Under the pieces are notes generated by a model. It had not been told where the DNA came from. It worked only from the letters and a program-made list of their open reading frames with translations, and did no database searches. Below, piece by piece: positions 1-9,541 of a stretch of DNA of 64,000 nt. The translations under genes and the position numbers were made by a program. Each line of letters opens with the position of its first letter. Position 1 is the stretch's first letter. This DNA comes from Viridibacillus arenosi (GTDB taxonomy: Bacteria; Bacillota; Bacilli; Bacillales_A; Planococcaceae), in NCBI RefSeq assembly GCF_001955655.1, contig NZ_MSPW01000001.1:682001-746000 (forward strand). The letters run 5' to 3'.

Positions 1-2361
1 GCTACCTTTCATCGCATAGTAAAGTGAATTAGCACTTGGTTGCGAAGTTAGACCTGCCATTGAGCCTAGCGCTGTATCAATAATATCAACACCAGCTTCA
101 ATTGCTTTAGCATATAAATAGATACCATTGCCACTTGTATCATGTGTATGCAAATGAATTGGTAAATCTGTCGATGCCTTTAATTCAGAAATTAACCGAT
201 AAGCTGCTTCTGGCTTTAATAAACCTGCCATATCTTTAATAGCTAAAATATGAGCTCCAGCAGCCTCTAATTCCTTCGCCATGTCTTTATAGTATTGCAC
301 TGTATATTTCGCTCTAGAGTCATCTAGAATGTCTCCTGTGTAGCAAATAGCAGCTTCTGCAATCTTACCCGACTGTCTTGTTGCATCAATGGCTATTTCC
401 ATACCTTTAATCCAGTTCAAACTGTCGAAAATACGGAATACATCAATTCCTGCATCTGCTGATTTTGAGATAAACTCTTTAATAATATTATCTGAATAGT
501 TTTTATAACCTACTGCGTTCGCACCACGCAATAGCATTTGGAATAGCACATTTGGCATTTTCTCACGTAGTTTAATTAAACGATCCCATGGGTCCTCTTT
601 TAAGAAACGATATGCAACGTCAAAGGTTGCACCTCCCCACATTTCTAGTGAGAAGAAATTATGCATAATTTGTGCTGTTTCATCTGCAATATTGAACATA
701 TCACGTGAGCGTACACGAGTCGCCAGCAATGATTGGTGAGCATCTCGCATAGTTGTATCTGTTAACAGTACATCATCTTGCTCTTTTATCCATTGTACAA
801 GACCTTCTGGACCACGTTCATCTAAAATTTGTTTAGTGCCAGATGGAATTGATTGTACAATTTTAATATCTGGTTTATGGGGTTTCGAGAAAATTGGTTT
901 CTGTTGATATTCAATACCAGGGAAGCCATTAACCGTAACATTGCCGATATAACTTAATAATTTTGTACCACGGTCTTTACGCGGTGAGAATAAAAATAGT
1001 TCTTGCGTTGTATCGATGAAACTTGTATCAAACTTACCATCTATAAAATTCGGATGACGAACAACATTTTCTAAAAACGGAATATTCGTTTTAATACCAC
1101 GAATACGGAATTCTTGTAGATTTCGATCCATCTTAGCTGCTGCTTCTTTAAATGTCATTCCCCAAGTTGAAACTTTAACAAGTAATGAGTCATAATATGG
1201 TGAAATAACTGCCCCTTGGAAGCCATTTCCTGCATCTAAGCGTACTCCAAAACCTCCACTTGAACGATAAACCATCAATTTACCCGTGTCAGGCATGAAA
1301 TTATTTAATGGATCTTCAGTCGTTACACGAGATTGAATAGCAAATCCAAAAAGTGGGATTTGTGATTGCTCAGGGATGCCAATTTCTTCACTATGTAAAG
1401 ATAAACCCTCTGCAATTTTAATTTGTGCATGTACAATATCAATCCCTGTAACCATTTCTGTAATCGTATGCTCTACTTGGATACGAGGATTAACTTCGAT
1501 GAAATAAAATTGATTACCCGCTACTAAAAATTCTACAGTCCCAGCATTTATATAGGACACATTTTTCATTAATTTTATTGCAGCTTGGCATATTTCTTCA
1601 CGTAATTCAGGTGTAATTGAGTTTGAAGGTGCAATTTCAACAACCTTTTGATGACGACGTTGAATAGAACAATCACGCTCATATAAATGAACAATATTGC
1701 CTTCTTTGTCTCCTAAAATCTGTACTTCAATATGCTTTGGCTTGTCTACAAATTTCTCAACATACACTTCATCAGATCCAAATGCTGCTTTCGCTTCTGA
1801 CTTGGCTCTATCATAAGCTTCTAATGCATCATCAGCAGAGTGTACAACGCGCATACCGCGTCCTCCACCACCAAGTGCAGCTTTTATCATTAATGGGAAG
1901 CCATACTCCTCACCAAACGCTAACACCTCATCAATAGATGCAACAGGTCCATCTGTTCCAGGAATCACTGGAATATTGGCTGCGACAGCTTGTTCACGAG
2001 CTTTTACTTTGTCACCAAACATATCTAAATGATTAGAAGTTGGACCGATGAAAATAACGCCCTCTTCTTCACAACGTTTTGCAAAATCTAAGTTTTCAGA
2101 TAAAAATCCATAACCGGGGTGGATTGCGTCTACTCCTGCATCTTTTGCTATCGCTAAAATTCCTTCTATATCTAAGTATGCATCTATAGGTTTCTTACCA
2201 TCACCAACAAGATATGCTTCATCAGCTTTGTAACGGTGATACGAGCCACTATCCTCTCTCGAATAGATTGCTACTGTTGTTATATTTAGTTCCGTACACG
2301 CTCGAAACACGCGAATCGCTATTTCACCACGGTTTGCCACTAGAATTTTTTTAATTGCCAT
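1..2361 (-). CDS. pycA: Pyruvate carboxylase, N-terminal two thirds (cut by window edge)
   Basis: Biotin enzyme that carboxylates pyruvate to oxaloacetate with ATP and bicarbonate, refilling the TCA cycle. The frame runs off the left edge: 787 codons from the ATG at 2361 are present, against about 1,145 in the family. Visible parts are the biotin-carboxylase start (KKILVANRGEIAIRV), the ATP-grasp loop KAALGGGGRGM, the segments ERDCSIQRRHQK and EVNPRIQVEHT, and then the carboxyltransferase domain with LLTDTTMRDAHQS and the metal-binding HLHTHDTSGN. The rest of the carboxyltransferase domain and the biotin carrier domain lie outside. A GGGGGTAAGGG ribosome site precedes the ATG. It lies 12 nt after ftsW on the same strand, as in B. 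subtilis, so the two are probably co-transcribed. Confidence 0.97.
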   Translation of the reverse strand, partial: MAIKKILVANRGEIAIRVFRACTELNITTVAIYSREDSGSYHRYKADEAYLVGDGKKPIDAYLDIEGILAIAKDAGVDAIHPGYGFLSENLDFAKRCEEEGVIFIGPTSNHLDMFGDKVKAREQAVAANIPVIPGTDGPVASIDEVLAFGEEYGFPLMIKAALGGGGRGMRVVHSADDALEAYDRAKSEAKAAFGSDEVYVEKFVDKPKHIEVQILGDKEGNIVHLYERDCSIQRRHQKVVEIAPSNSITPELREEICQAAIKLMKNVSYINAGTVEFLVAGNQFYFIEVNPRIQVEHTITEMVTGIDIVHAQIKIAEGLSLHSEEIGIPEQSQIPLFGFAIQSRVTTEDPLNNFMPDTGKLMVYRSSGGFGVRLDAGNGFQGAVISPYYDSLLVKVSTWGMTFKEAAAKMDRNLQEFRIRGIKTNIPFLENVVRHPNFIDGKFDTSFIDTTQELFLFSPRKDRGTKLLSYIGNVTVNGFPGIEYQQKPIFSKPHKPDIKIVQSIPSGTKQILDERGPEGLVQWIKEQDDVLLTDTTMRDAHQSLLATRVRSRDMFNIADETAQIMHNFFSLEMWGGATFDVAYRFLKEDPWDRLIKLREKMPNVLFQMLLRGANAVGYKNYSDNIIKEFISKSADAGIDVFRIFDSLNWIKGMEIAIDATRQSGKIAEAAICYTGDILDDSRAKYTVQYYKDMAKELEAAGAHILAIKDMAGLLKPEAAYRLISELKASTDLPIHLHTHDTSGNGIYLYAKAIEAGVDIIDTALGSMAGLTSQPSANSLYYAMKGS

Positions 2362-2373
2362 TTCCCTTACCCC

Positions 2374-3543
2374 CTAGACTTTATTCCTTTCCCTTTTAAC
2401 AAACATGGAGACGTTTATGAGAATCCCCATAGCTAAAGATAACAAAATTATCGAAGTTCCGCCATAACTAATAAAGGGCAGCGGTACACCAGTTAACGGT
2501 ATAATCCCTGTTAATCCACCGACATTTATAAACGTTTGAAACCCTATCATACTAGCAATACCAGCTGCTATCATTCTTGCCATTGGATCCTTTGTTCGTA
2601 AGGCAATAAGCAATGCTCGAATTACAATAAAGCCTAAACCACCTAACACAATCGCGACCCCGAATGTGCCCAATTCTTCTGCAATAATCGCTAAAATAAA
2701 ATCTGTTTGCGGTTCTGGTAAATAACCCATTTTTTGTACAGATTGACCTAAACCTAGCCCCTTAATGCCTCCAGCACCTATCGCTAAGTAACCATTAACC
2801 ATTTGATAGCCAAAAACTTGTTCATCTTCAAAGGGATTAAAATAAGCTTGAATACGCCCCATACGTTTTTCAGTAAAAATACTATCTCTTATAAAGAAAA
2901 TACCAATCGAAGCAATTGCCATACATCCTATTAAAACGCCTAAAATTTTATTGAAGGTTTTTAATTTGATCCCACTCGCCGCAATAACCGATACACCAAT
3001 AAATAGAATGATCAGTAGCGTACCTAAATCCGGTTCAATAAAGACAAGGAAAGACGCGGCAAATAATACAAGAATAGGCGGTATGATAGATTCATTAATA
3101 TTATCTATCTTTCCCTTTTCATATTTCTTTGCAAATACAGCTGAGAAATAAAGGATGATAATAATCTTTACAAATTCTGATGGTTGTAAATTAGCAAACC
3201 CAAGTTTTAGCCAACTTTTCGCTCCTGAATTACCAGGACTAAAACCAAAAAAGTAAACGGCTAATAACAAAGCGAACATGACACTTAACATAAATACTAT
3301 CATCTTATTTTCTTTATAAATCTTGTAGGGAATAAACGCCCCTACAACAAATGCTACAGAACCAAGACATAGATTCGTAATTTGCTTTTTATAAAAATAA
3401 TCTGCACTGTAACCTAGTTTACTTGCTGACCAGACCATACTGGCACTATAAATCATTACTAGCCCAAAAAGGCATAGTAATAAATATGTAAAAAACAGTG
3501 GATAATCGAAATTCCTTGCATATCTTTTTAAGTATGTTTTCAT
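2374..3543 (-). CDS. ftsW: FtsW-type peptidoglycan glycosyltransferase
   Basis: Integral-membrane SEDS glycosyltransferase that polymerises lipid II at the division septum with a partner class B PBP. The 389-residue protein has about ten hydrophobic segments and SEDS signatures such as KLGFANLQPSEF, PEPQTDFILAIIAEELG and GVPLPFISYGG. I start it at 3543 (MKTYLKRYARNF) because AAAGAGG sits just upstream; an in-frame ATG at 3588 lies inside the ylaN terminator and is unlikely. It sits between ylaN and pycA as in B. subtilis, where the gene is ylaO/ftsW. RodA and SpoVE are close paralogues, so the FtsW assignment rests partly on synteny. Confidence 0.92.
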   Translation of the reverse strand: MKTYLKRYARNFDYPLFFTYLLLCLFGLVMIYSASMVWSASKLGYSADYFYKKQITNLCLGSVAFVVGAFIPYKIYKENKMIVFMLSVMFALLLAVYFFGFSPGNSGAKSWLKLGFANLQPSEFVKIIIILYFSAVFAKKYEKGKIDNINESIIPPILVLFAASFLVFIEPDLGTLLIILFIGVSVIAASGIKLKTFNKILGVLIGCMAIASIGIFFIRDSIFTEKRMGRIQAYFNPFEDEQVFGYQMVNGYLAIGAGGIKGLGLGQSVQKMGYLPEPQTDFILAIIAEELGTFGVAIVLGGLGFIVIRALLIALRTKDPMARMIAAGIASMIGFQTFINVGGLTGIIPLTGVPLPFISYGGTSIILLSLAMGILINVSMFVKRERNKV

Positions 3544-3575
3544 GCGAATACCTCTTTTACTCATCTTGTAGCAAA

Positions 3576-3608
3576 AAAACCCAAACAACAGCGTGTTTGA
3601 GTTTTTTA
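3576..3608 (-). terminator. Terminator of ylaN
   Basis: On the minus strand AAAACTCAAACA pairs with TGTTTGGGTTTT around a six-base loop and runs into T residues. It directly follows the ylaN stop and separates ylaN from ftsW-pycA. Confidence 0.75.
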
Positions 3609-3609
3609 C

Positions 3610-3891
3610 TTATTTCTCTGTAAATGCATCATGCAACACAGATAATTCTTTTTCCAGTGAATCAAGAATCTCTCTTCCCTTTTCACGTTCAAGCAAGCCT
3701 AACTTAACTGCAAAATCAATTTCGCGTGATAAGCCAAACATTTGTGTATCTAAAACCTCTTCGTATAGTGGGCATTGTGGCATTGTTAAATGCTCCATCT
3801 GCACTCTAATAAGCTTAGCAATTTTATCTGCGTCAGCAATAAGGAGTTCCAATGCCTTCTCCTGATATGAACTTTGCGATTTTGTATCCAT
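3610..3891 (-). CDS. ylaN: YlaN family protein (UPF0358)
   Basis: Small soluble protein of 93 residues, the usual family length, with no membrane segment and a mostly helical charged sequence ([19 protein letters not shown], then [19 protein letters not shown]). In B. subtilis and Staphylococcus, YlaN has been linked to iron homeostasis through Fur and to Fe-S cluster supply; I see no motif here that proves this. It has its own terminator just downstream. The position next to ftsW supports the call. Confidence 0.9.
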   Translation of the reverse strand: MDTKSQSSYQEKALELLIADADKIAKLIRVQMEHLTMPQCPLYEEVLDTQMFGLSREIDFAVKLGLLEREKGREILDSLEKELSVLHDAFTEK

Positions 3892-4069
3892 GAGGACGCC
3901 CCCATTACCTGATATTTCTTCTATTCTATCTTAATAAAGTTTATCTTTTGCGCAGTAAAATTGCAAGTATATAACTAAGTAAACCGTGTAACCAATTTTA
4001 TTTCTTTATTAACTACATAAATTAGCTGTATACTGAGATATGGAATGTACTATTCAAGGAGGAATTAAC

Positions 4070-4570
4070 ATGGAATCTATCATTCAAATTAAAGGTGCCG
4101 TGAATTTTGCTATCACATTAGATCCAACCGTTTGGATTTTTGATGATCGTAAATTAGATCTAGACACATATTTTACTGAAGAACGAGTAATTGTAAACGC
4201 TGACGAAGAGTACATGGAAAAAGCAGGTAAGCACTGGTCACGTGAAATTATGGAGGGCGCCACATTTCCACCAACTTTAAAATCCGAACGGAAATTCGAG
4301 AAAAAACACATGATGACCGGCACATTTGGTATCATATTAAAACCTTTCCTTAACAATGCAGAAATTAAAGATGGTGCAACTTCAGTTATTCTAGAATGCC
4401 GAGATGGCTCTGAATATAACTTCTCCATAGAAGATGCTGAGTCCCTTATCTTAAAATATAGCCAAGACGGTAAAATGCTAACTGATAACGGTCCTGTTTA
4501 TGTAATCAACGGTGACGGTTCAAATGTAGAGAACCCAATTAAAGGTCTTGTAGCGATTCGAGTAGAATAG
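4070..4570 (+). CDS. ylaL: YlaL family protein
   Basis: A 166-residue soluble protein resembling B. subtilis YlaL, recognised from IQIKGAVNFAITLDPTVWIF and DDRKLDLDTYF near the N-terminus and from its place beside ylaI and ylaN. Function is not established; the family is sometimes annotated as peptidyl-prolyl-isomerase-like, which I cannot support from the sequence. The start at 4070 has a strong AAGGAGG seven bases upstream. An ATG thirty bases earlier lacks a ribosome site. ylaI follows after 14 nt, so the two form an operon. Confidence 0.75.
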   Translation: MESIIQIKGAVNFAITLDPTVWIFDDRKLDLDTYFTEERVIVNADEEYMEKAGKHWSREIMEGATFPPTLKSERKFEKKHMMTGTFGIILKPFLNNAEIKDGATSVILECRDGSEYNFSIEDAESLILKYSQDGKMLTDNGPVYVINGDGSNVENPIKGLVAIRVE

Positions 4571-4584
4571 GAGGGACTTAAACG

Positions 4585-4788
4585 ATGCGAGTTAAGTGTG
4601 TCATTTGCGATTCTATTAATGAATTACCCGATTATTCACCAGAAGCAAAAAAATTGCGAAATCGTCCTATCCATACGTATATGTGTCCTATATGTCATGA
4701 TCGGATTTCAGAAAGAACAAATGCCCGTATAGCAACTGGTCGATTTATCTTTAGAAAAAAACACTCGCTTGTCGAAGATGAATTCTAG
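4585..4788 (+). CDS. ylaI: YlaI family zinc-ribbon protein (DUF2197)
   Basis: A 67-residue protein with two Cys-X2-Cys pairs (CVIC near residue 5, CPIC near residue 34) that probably bind one zinc ion. The core KLRNRPIHTYMCPICHDRI is typical of YlaI proteins of Bacillales. GGAGGG precedes the ATG. It is the last gene before a bidirectional terminator. Function is unknown; a nucleic-acid or protein binding role is only an inference from the ribbon. Confidence 0.85.
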   Translation: MRVKCVICDSINELPDYSPEAKKLRNRPIHTYMCPICHDRISERTNARIATGRFIFRKKHSLVEDEF

Positions 4789-4820
4789 TTATTCTATGTA
4801 ATGTTGGTTAAATAAAATAT

Positions 4821-4873
4821 AAAAAGAGCAATTGAGATTCAGCTAATTAGCTTGTCCTCAATTGCTCTTTTTT
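4821..4873. terminator. Bidirectional terminator between ylaI and ylaH
   Basis: Perfect arms AGAGCAATTGAG and CTCAATTGCTCT flank a 20-base loop, with A-rich and T-rich flanks on both sides. It can end both the ylaL-ylaI and the typA-ylaH transcripts, which converge here. Confidence 0.85.
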
Positions 4874-4891
4874 ATGTGATTTACTAGACCA

Positions 4892-5281
4892 TTATTGTAC
4901 TGTTTGTGCTTTTTTATCTCTACGCAAACCAATTTTATACATGATTAGCACAAGTGCGATAATCAATAATCCTTCTACTACAGGTAAATAAGTTGCAAAG
5001 AATGTCAAAAAGATACAGCCAACAAACAAGAAGAAATAAATAACGATATTTTGCCAAAACTTAAGTTTTTTCGCAAACCCTAGATTGTAAACAACAATCG
5101 ATAATGCAAAAATAACCACTAACAAAATATTACTAGCAACACTAAAATCAGATGCAGTTTGATAAACATACTTGGCTACCGGATACATTTTATCAAATAC
5201 AAATGCATCTTTATTTGATACATCAGGTGCGGCAAGTTGAATAAAATTCAGTTCACTTAAAAAACCGGATTTAATATCCAA
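4892..5281 (-). CDS. ylaH: YlaH-like membrane protein
   Basis: A 129-residue protein with three hydrophobic segments (about residues 48-66, 76-94 and 97-113) and a basic C-terminus (GLRRDKKAQ). It matches YlaH of Bacillus by position directly behind typA and by its hydrophobic pattern. The start codon is TTG at 5281, preceded by AAAGGAAGGAAAG. It is 29 nt downstream of typA and probably shares its transcript. Function is unknown. Confidence 0.75.
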   Translation of the reverse strand: MDIKSGFLSELNFIQLAAPDVSNKDAFVFDKMYPVAKYVYQTASDFSVASNILLVVIFALSIVVYNLGFAKKLKFWQNIVIYFFLFVGCIFLTFFATYLPVVEGLLIIALVLIMYKIGLRRDKKAQTVQ

Positions 5282-5310
5282 GACTTTCCTTCCTTTCGTT
5301 TAGCGAATGA

Positions 5311-7152
5311 TTACTCAGCGCTACGTGATTTCTTAGCTGCTTTTTCGCGTTCGTTTTTATTTAGAATTTGTTTACGAAGGCGAATAGATTCTGGTGTTAC
5401 TTCACAGTACTCATCATCAGCCAAGTATTCTAATGCTTCTTCAAGAGTTAAAATACGAGGTTTTTTAATAACATTCGTTTGGTCTTTGTTAGCTGAACGG
5501 ATGTTTGTTTTTTGCTTCATTTTGATGATATTAACAGTAATGTCTGCATCACGTGTATTTTCACCAACAATCATACCTTCATAAATATCAGTACCTGGTT
5601 CAACAAATAGTGTACCACGGTCTTCAATTTGCATCATACCATAAGTAGTTGATTTACCTGTTTCCATAGAAACAAGTACGCCTTGACGACGTCCACCAAT
5701 TTTACCAGATAGTAATGGTTGATAGCTATCGAATGTGTGGTTGATAATACCGAAACCTTTTGTTAAAGACATAAATTCAGTTGTGTAACCAATTAATCCA
5801 CGAGCAGGTACCATGAAGATTAAACGAACTTGGCCACTACCATTGTTCACCATATCTAACATTTCACCTTTACGTAAACCTAATGATTCAATAATTGAAC
5901 CTACAGCATCTTCAGGTACATCAATTTGTACACGTTCAAATGGTTCACATTTTACACCATCGATTTCTTTAATGATAACTTTTGGTTTAGATACTTGTAA
6001 TTCATAACCTTCACGACGCATGTTTTCGATTAGAATCGATAGGTGAAGTTCACCACGACCTGAAACAGTCCAAGCATCTGGAGAATTAGTATCTTCTACA
6101 CGTAAACTTACATCTGTTTGTAATTGAGCGCGTAAACGTTCTTCAATTTTACGTGATGTTACCCATTTACCTTCGCGACCTGCAAAAGGTGAGTTATTTA
6201 CTAAGAAAGTCATTTGTAATGTTGGTTCATCGATACGTAATGGTGTTAAAGCTTCTTGGTGTTCAGTTGGACAAACAGTTTCACCTACGTTAATGTCTTC
6301 CATACCTGAAACAGCAATTAAATCACCTGAGTATGCTTCTTCAACTTCTTCACGTTTTAATCCGAAGAAACCAAAGATTTTAGTTACACGGAAATTTTTC
6401 ACAGTGCCATCAAGTTTCATAAGTGCAACTTGTTGTCCAACATGGATTTTACCGCGGAATACACGACCGATACCGATACGGCCAACATAGTCATTATAAT
6501 CAAGTAATGCTACTTGGAATTGTAAAGGTTCATCACGAGTATCAGCTGGTGCTGGGATGTGACTAATAATTTCCTCAAATAAGCATTTCATATTATCTTC
6601 TTGTTTAGCTGGGTCTGAATCAAGTGATGCAGTACCATTTACACCAGAAGCAAATACGACTGGGAATTCTAATTGATCTTCATCAGCACCTAATTCGATT
6701 AATAAATCGATTACTTCATCCACTACTTCTGTAGGACGTGCTGAATCTTTATCGACTTTGTTTACTACTACGATTGGTGTTAATTTTTGTTCTAATGCTT
6801 TTTTCAACACAAAACGAGTTTGAGGCATACAACCTTCATATGCATCTACAACTAAAAGTACACCGTCAACCATTTTCAGGATACGTTCAACTTCTCCACC
6901 GAAATCGGCATGTCCTGGTGTATCTAGAATATTGATACGAGTACCTTCGTAGTTTACTGCTGTATTCTTCGCTAAAATTGTAATACCACGTTCACGTTCG
7001 ATGTCGTTCGAGTCCATTGCTCTTTCTGCGACATTTTCGTTTGAACGAAAAGTACCAGATTGTTGTAATAATTGGTCAACCAATGTCGTTTTACCATGGT
7101 CAACGTGAGCTATAATTGCAATATTTCTAATGTCTTGACGTAAATTTGTCAT
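5311..7152 (-). CDS. typA: Translational GTPase TypA/BipA
   Basis: Ribosome-associated GTPase of the EF-G/LepA class, implicated in 50S assembly and growth at low temperature or under stress. The 613-residue length fits the family. G motifs are clear: AHVDHGKTT (G1), RERGIT (G2), [10 protein letters not shown] (G3), VVNKVDKD (G4). The C-terminal half carries the TypA-specific domains ([33 protein letters not shown]). The start at 7152 is preferred over one five codons upstream, because that one would overlap the GTGGAGTGG ribosome site. Its promoter seems to contain a perfect palindrome (see 7188-7204). Confidence 0.97.
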   Translation of the reverse strand: MTNLRQDIRNIAIIAHVDHGKTTLVDQLLQQSGTFRSNENVAERAMDSNDIERERGITILAKNTAVNYEGTRINILDTPGHADFGGEVERILKMVDGVLLVVDAYEGCMPQTRFVLKKALEQKLTPIVVVNKVDKDSARPTEVVDEVIDLLIELGADEDQLEFPVVFASGVNGTASLDSDPAKQEDNMKCLFEEIISHIPAPADTRDEPLQFQVALLDYNDYVGRIGIGRVFRGKIHVGQQVALMKLDGTVKNFRVTKIFGFFGLKREEVEEAYSGDLIAVSGMEDINVGETVCPTEHQEALTPLRIDEPTLQMTFLVNNSPFAGREGKWVTSRKIEERLRAQLQTDVSLRVEDTNSPDAWTVSGRGELHLSILIENMRREGYELQVSKPKVIIKEIDGVKCEPFERVQIDVPEDAVGSIIESLGLRKGEMLDMVNNGSGQVRLIFMVPARGLIGYTTEFMSLTKGFGIINHTFDSYQPLLSGKIGGRRQGVLVSMETGKSTTYGMMQIEDRGTLFVEPGTDIYEGMIVGENTRDADITVNIIKMKQKTNIRSANKDQTNVIKKPRILTLEEALEYLADDEYCEVTPESIRLRKQILNKNEREKAAKKSRSAE

Positions 7153-7187
7153 TATTCCACTCCACATTCTATTTTCGAGTCCATAAC

Positions 7188-7204
7188 TGTGTTATTATAA
7201 CACA
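7188..7204. promoter_or_regulatory. Perfect 17-bp palindrome over the typA -10 region
   Basis: TGTGTTAT-T-ATAACACA reads the same on both strands. On the minus strand it contains TATAAT, with AAGACA 17 bases upstream as a possible -35, so it would cover the typA -10 element. That position suits a repressor, but no protein is known to me for this exact site. Confidence 0.45.
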
Positions 7205-7336
7205 AGAGATGTTTTTTGTCTTTTCTTAACAACTAGTATTTCAAATTTTTTTATTATTTCACAGTATAATTATTAGTTCGACATTAAGTTATAATCACTT
7301 ATAAGTCAAACAAATTCATCAACTGGAGGATTTAAA

Positions 7337-7522
7337 ATGAAAAATGCTAAAGTCGTTATGGCTTTTTTTGCGTTAGCAGCAGTGCTAGCTATGTGTTCAA
7401 TAGGAATTGCAGTTGCCTTTAAAAGCGTAATTGGTATCTTTGGTGCCATTTTATTAGTTTGTGCTATTATGGGCTATGGCTTCAAAACTAAACGTCAATT
7501 TCGCGATAAAGGTTTACTGTAA
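7337..7522 (+). CDS. ylaF: YlaF family small membrane protein (DUF5325)
   Basis: A 61-residue protein with two closely spaced hydrophobic segments (about residues 6-26 and 29-47) and a basic tail KTKRQFRDKGLL, as in YlaF of Bacillus. It is divergent from typA, as in the yla region of B. subtilis. CTGGAGG lies seven bases before the ATG. Function is unknown. Confidence 0.75.
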   Translation: MKNAKVVMAFFALAAVLAMCSIGIAVAFKSVIGIFGAILLVCAIMGYGFKTKRQFRDKGLL

Positions 7523-7534
7523 CTCTTCTCAAAT

Positions 7535-7574
7535 AAAAAGAATGAACTGGCAATTTGCGAGTTCATTCTTTTTA
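7535..7574. terminator. Bidirectional terminator between ylaF and suhB
   Basis: AAAAAGAATGAACT pairs with AGTTCATTCTTTTT around a 12-base loop. The A and T flanks let it act in both directions on the converging ylaF and suhB genes. Confidence 0.85.
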
Positions 7575-7588
7575 TTTATATCTATATT

Positions 7589-8383
7589 CTATTTCAAATG
7601 AACGTATTGTTCAATGATTGTCTTATGAATTTTAGGATTTGCAATAATAAATGTATCTTGTTCTTCCAAATTAATCGCTTCATTTCCTAAGTTTGACACA
7701 ATCGCACCGACTTCATTAGCAATCACTGCACCACCAGCAATATCCCAAGGTGATAATCGCATGGACATATAAGCATCCATCCGTCCACATACTACTGAAG
7801 CAATCTCTAAAGTGGCAGAGCCGTAAGATCTTGTCCCTCTAACATGATGAACAAGGTCAATAATCTTATTGTGGTCAATGTAGCGATTTGGTGTAACCCA
7901 AGTAGCGTTTATTCCAATAATTGCTTCATGTAACGGTAACGATTGCAGTCGCTCTAACTGACGATCATTCATATATGCTCCTTGTCCTTCGACAGCATAA
8001 TACAAATCATTGCGCATTACATCGTATATGTACCCAAGTTTTCCAATGCCATCAACATAAATGCCAATTGAAATCGCAAAATTACGATGTTGTCGTATGA
8101 AATTCATCGTCCCATCAATCGGATCAATTATCCATACGACACCATCCAATGATTCAAGGGGTTCCCCCATCCCTTCCTCACCGAGAATTTTAAATGCAGG
8201 ATCATAAGCATGAATTTGTTCAATAAAAAATAATTCTGTTTCACGATCAATATTCGTTACAAGATCATTCGCATTAGCCTTTGTCTCGATTTCTAACTTT
8301 TCAGAAAGTGATTGACGAATTCGTTCGCCTGCTTCATGAATAATTTTAACTGTAAATTCATGTATTGCTGTAATTTCCACCAT
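7589..8383 (-). CDS. suhB: Inositol monophosphatase family protein (YktC/SuhB)
   Basis: Mg-dependent, Li-sensitive phosphatase of the IMPase fold; B. subtilis YktC hydrolyses inositol-1-phosphate and related sugar phosphates. The 264-residue protein has metal-site motifs GEEGMG, WIIDPIDGTMNF and SPWDIAGGAVI, in the usual order. The start at 8383 (MVEITAIHEF) follows AAAGGTGG; the frame stays open upstream but without a ribosome site. It lies downstream of the ykzI-like gene, with a terminator between them. Confidence 0.92.
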   Translation of the reverse strand: MVEITAIHEFTVKIIHEAGERIRQSLSEKLEIETKANANDLVTNIDRETELFFIEQIHAYDPAFKILGEEGMGEPLESLDGVVWIIDPIDGTMNFIRQHRNFAISIGIYVDGIGKLGYIYDVMRNDLYYAVEGQGAYMNDRQLERLQSLPLHEAIIGINATWVTPNRYIDHNKIIDLVHHVRGTRSYGSATLEIASVVCGRMDAYMSMRLSPWDIAGGAVIANEVGAIVSNLGNEAINLEEQDTFIIANPKIHKTIIEQYVHLK

Positions 8384-8460
8384 AGCCCCACCTTTCGAAG
8401 CAAAAAAAACATCATTTCTATAAGTACAAGTTAATGTTTTTTGCCTATCTCTATTATAGC

Positions 8461-8497
8461 AAAAAAACATCTGCTTCTCATTTGATTAGCAGATGTT
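8461..8497 (-). terminator. Terminator of the ykzI-like gene
   Basis: On the minus strand AACATCTGCT pairs with AGCAGATGTT and is followed by a run of seven T. It lies between the ykzI-like gene and suhB. Confidence 0.75.
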
Positions 8498-8521
8498 CAC
8501 CGGCGAATTTTGATTCTCTCT

Positions 8522-8719
8522 TTAGGCAAAAGCATGAAATGCCTCCAATTCCAAATGAAGTTCAGAAAGGCGAATTTTGCTTAATTCAATTTGTTTTACA
8601 TCCTCATCTTGCAGAGCGTCAAATAATGTTGCTAGTTCATAATCCATTTCTAATTGCAGACCCTTCACATATTGCTTTTCATAATCAACTTTGCGAATAA
8701 TGTGTACTACTTGTTTCAT
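8522..8719 (-). CDS. Small charged protein, YkzI-like
   Basis: A 65-residue soluble protein, acidic and probably helical (QLEMDYELATLFDALQDEDV, then a Leu/Glu-rich C-terminus). The start at 8719 has AAAGGAG nine bases upstream. By position between yktB and the yktC homologue it corresponds to ykzI of B. subtilis, but I rely mostly on synteny. Function is unknown. It is divergent from yktB. Confidence 0.6.
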   Translation of the reverse strand: MKQVVHIIRKVDYEKQYVKGLQLEMDYELATLFDALQDEDVKQIELSKIRLSELHLELEAFHAFA

Positions 8720-8877
8720 ACTAACCAGCTCCTTTTTATTTTGTTTGTGCAAGCTAGGACTTAAAGTGTCTTACTACATTATATGCATGATGTGAAAAAT
8801 GATAAGTCCTTCTAGAAGATTTTTTCCCAAATTTCTAATAAAATAAACATAAACTTTCAAAAGGAGTTAAATTATTT

Positions 8878-9510
8878 ATGCCAAAAACAAAATGGACACA
8901 AAAGGATTTCGACGTTTTCTCCATCGATGGTTTAGAACCACGAATGGAAGCACTTATCAATACCGTAAGACCAAAATTCGAAGAATTAGGTACGGCATTT
9001 TCTACATATTTCTCCGCAAAAACTGCAGATGAATTTTACCCACATGTAGCAAAACATGCACGTCGTAAAGTAAACCCACCAAAAGATAGCTGGGTCGCAT
9101 TTGCTCCTTACAAACGCGGCTATAAATCAATTCCTCACTTTCAGCTTGGCTTATTTGGTACTCATCTATTCATAATTCTTTGCGTTATTTATGAAGCACC
9201 AAGTAAAGTTGAAATTGCTGATCGTTTGCTAAAAAAACAGAATTCATTTAAAAAGCTTCCAAAAAACTTTTATGTTTCAGGTGATCATTTTTCACCAGAA
9301 GGCATTAATATTAAAGATGCTTTGAATGATGGTCAGCTAGTCGGTTTACTTGAACGTTTACGTGATGTAAAAAAAGGAGAATTTATAGTTGGTCTACAAA
9401 TTCCAAAAGAGGATGCGGTCCAATTAACTGCAGAGGAATTTGAGAAATTAACTGAAGAAACATTCGATGCACTACTCCCTATTTATAATACTATGGTCAA
9501 CAAAAAGTAA
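8878..9510 (+). CDS. yktB: YktB family protein (UPF0637)
   Basis: A 210-residue soluble protein of the UPF0637 family, recognised by the N-terminal WTQKDFDVFSIDGLEPRMEA and the central VAFAPYKRGYKSIPHFQLGL. Function is unknown. AAAGGAG lies eleven bases before the ATG, a slightly long spacing. It converges with yktA on a shared terminator, the same neighbour as in B. subtilis. Confidence 0.88.
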   Translation: MPKTKWTQKDFDVFSIDGLEPRMEALINTVRPKFEELGTAFSTYFSAKTADEFYPHVAKHARRKVNPPKDSWVAFAPYKRGYKSIPHFQLGLFGTHLFIILCVIYEAPSKVEIADRLLKKQNSFKKLPKNFYVSGDHFSPEGINIKDALNDGQLVGLLERLRDVKKGEFIVGLQIPKEDAVQLTAEEFEKLTEETFDALLPIYNTMVNKK

Positions 9511-9541
9511 AAGAACAGGCATAAGCCTGTTCTTTTACTTT
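9504..9541. terminator. Bidirectional terminator overlapping the yktB and yktA stops
   Basis: Seventeen-base perfect arms (AAAGTAAAAGAACAGGC and its complement) around a four-base loop. The two arms include the stop codons of the convergent yktB and yktA genes. Confidence 0.9.
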
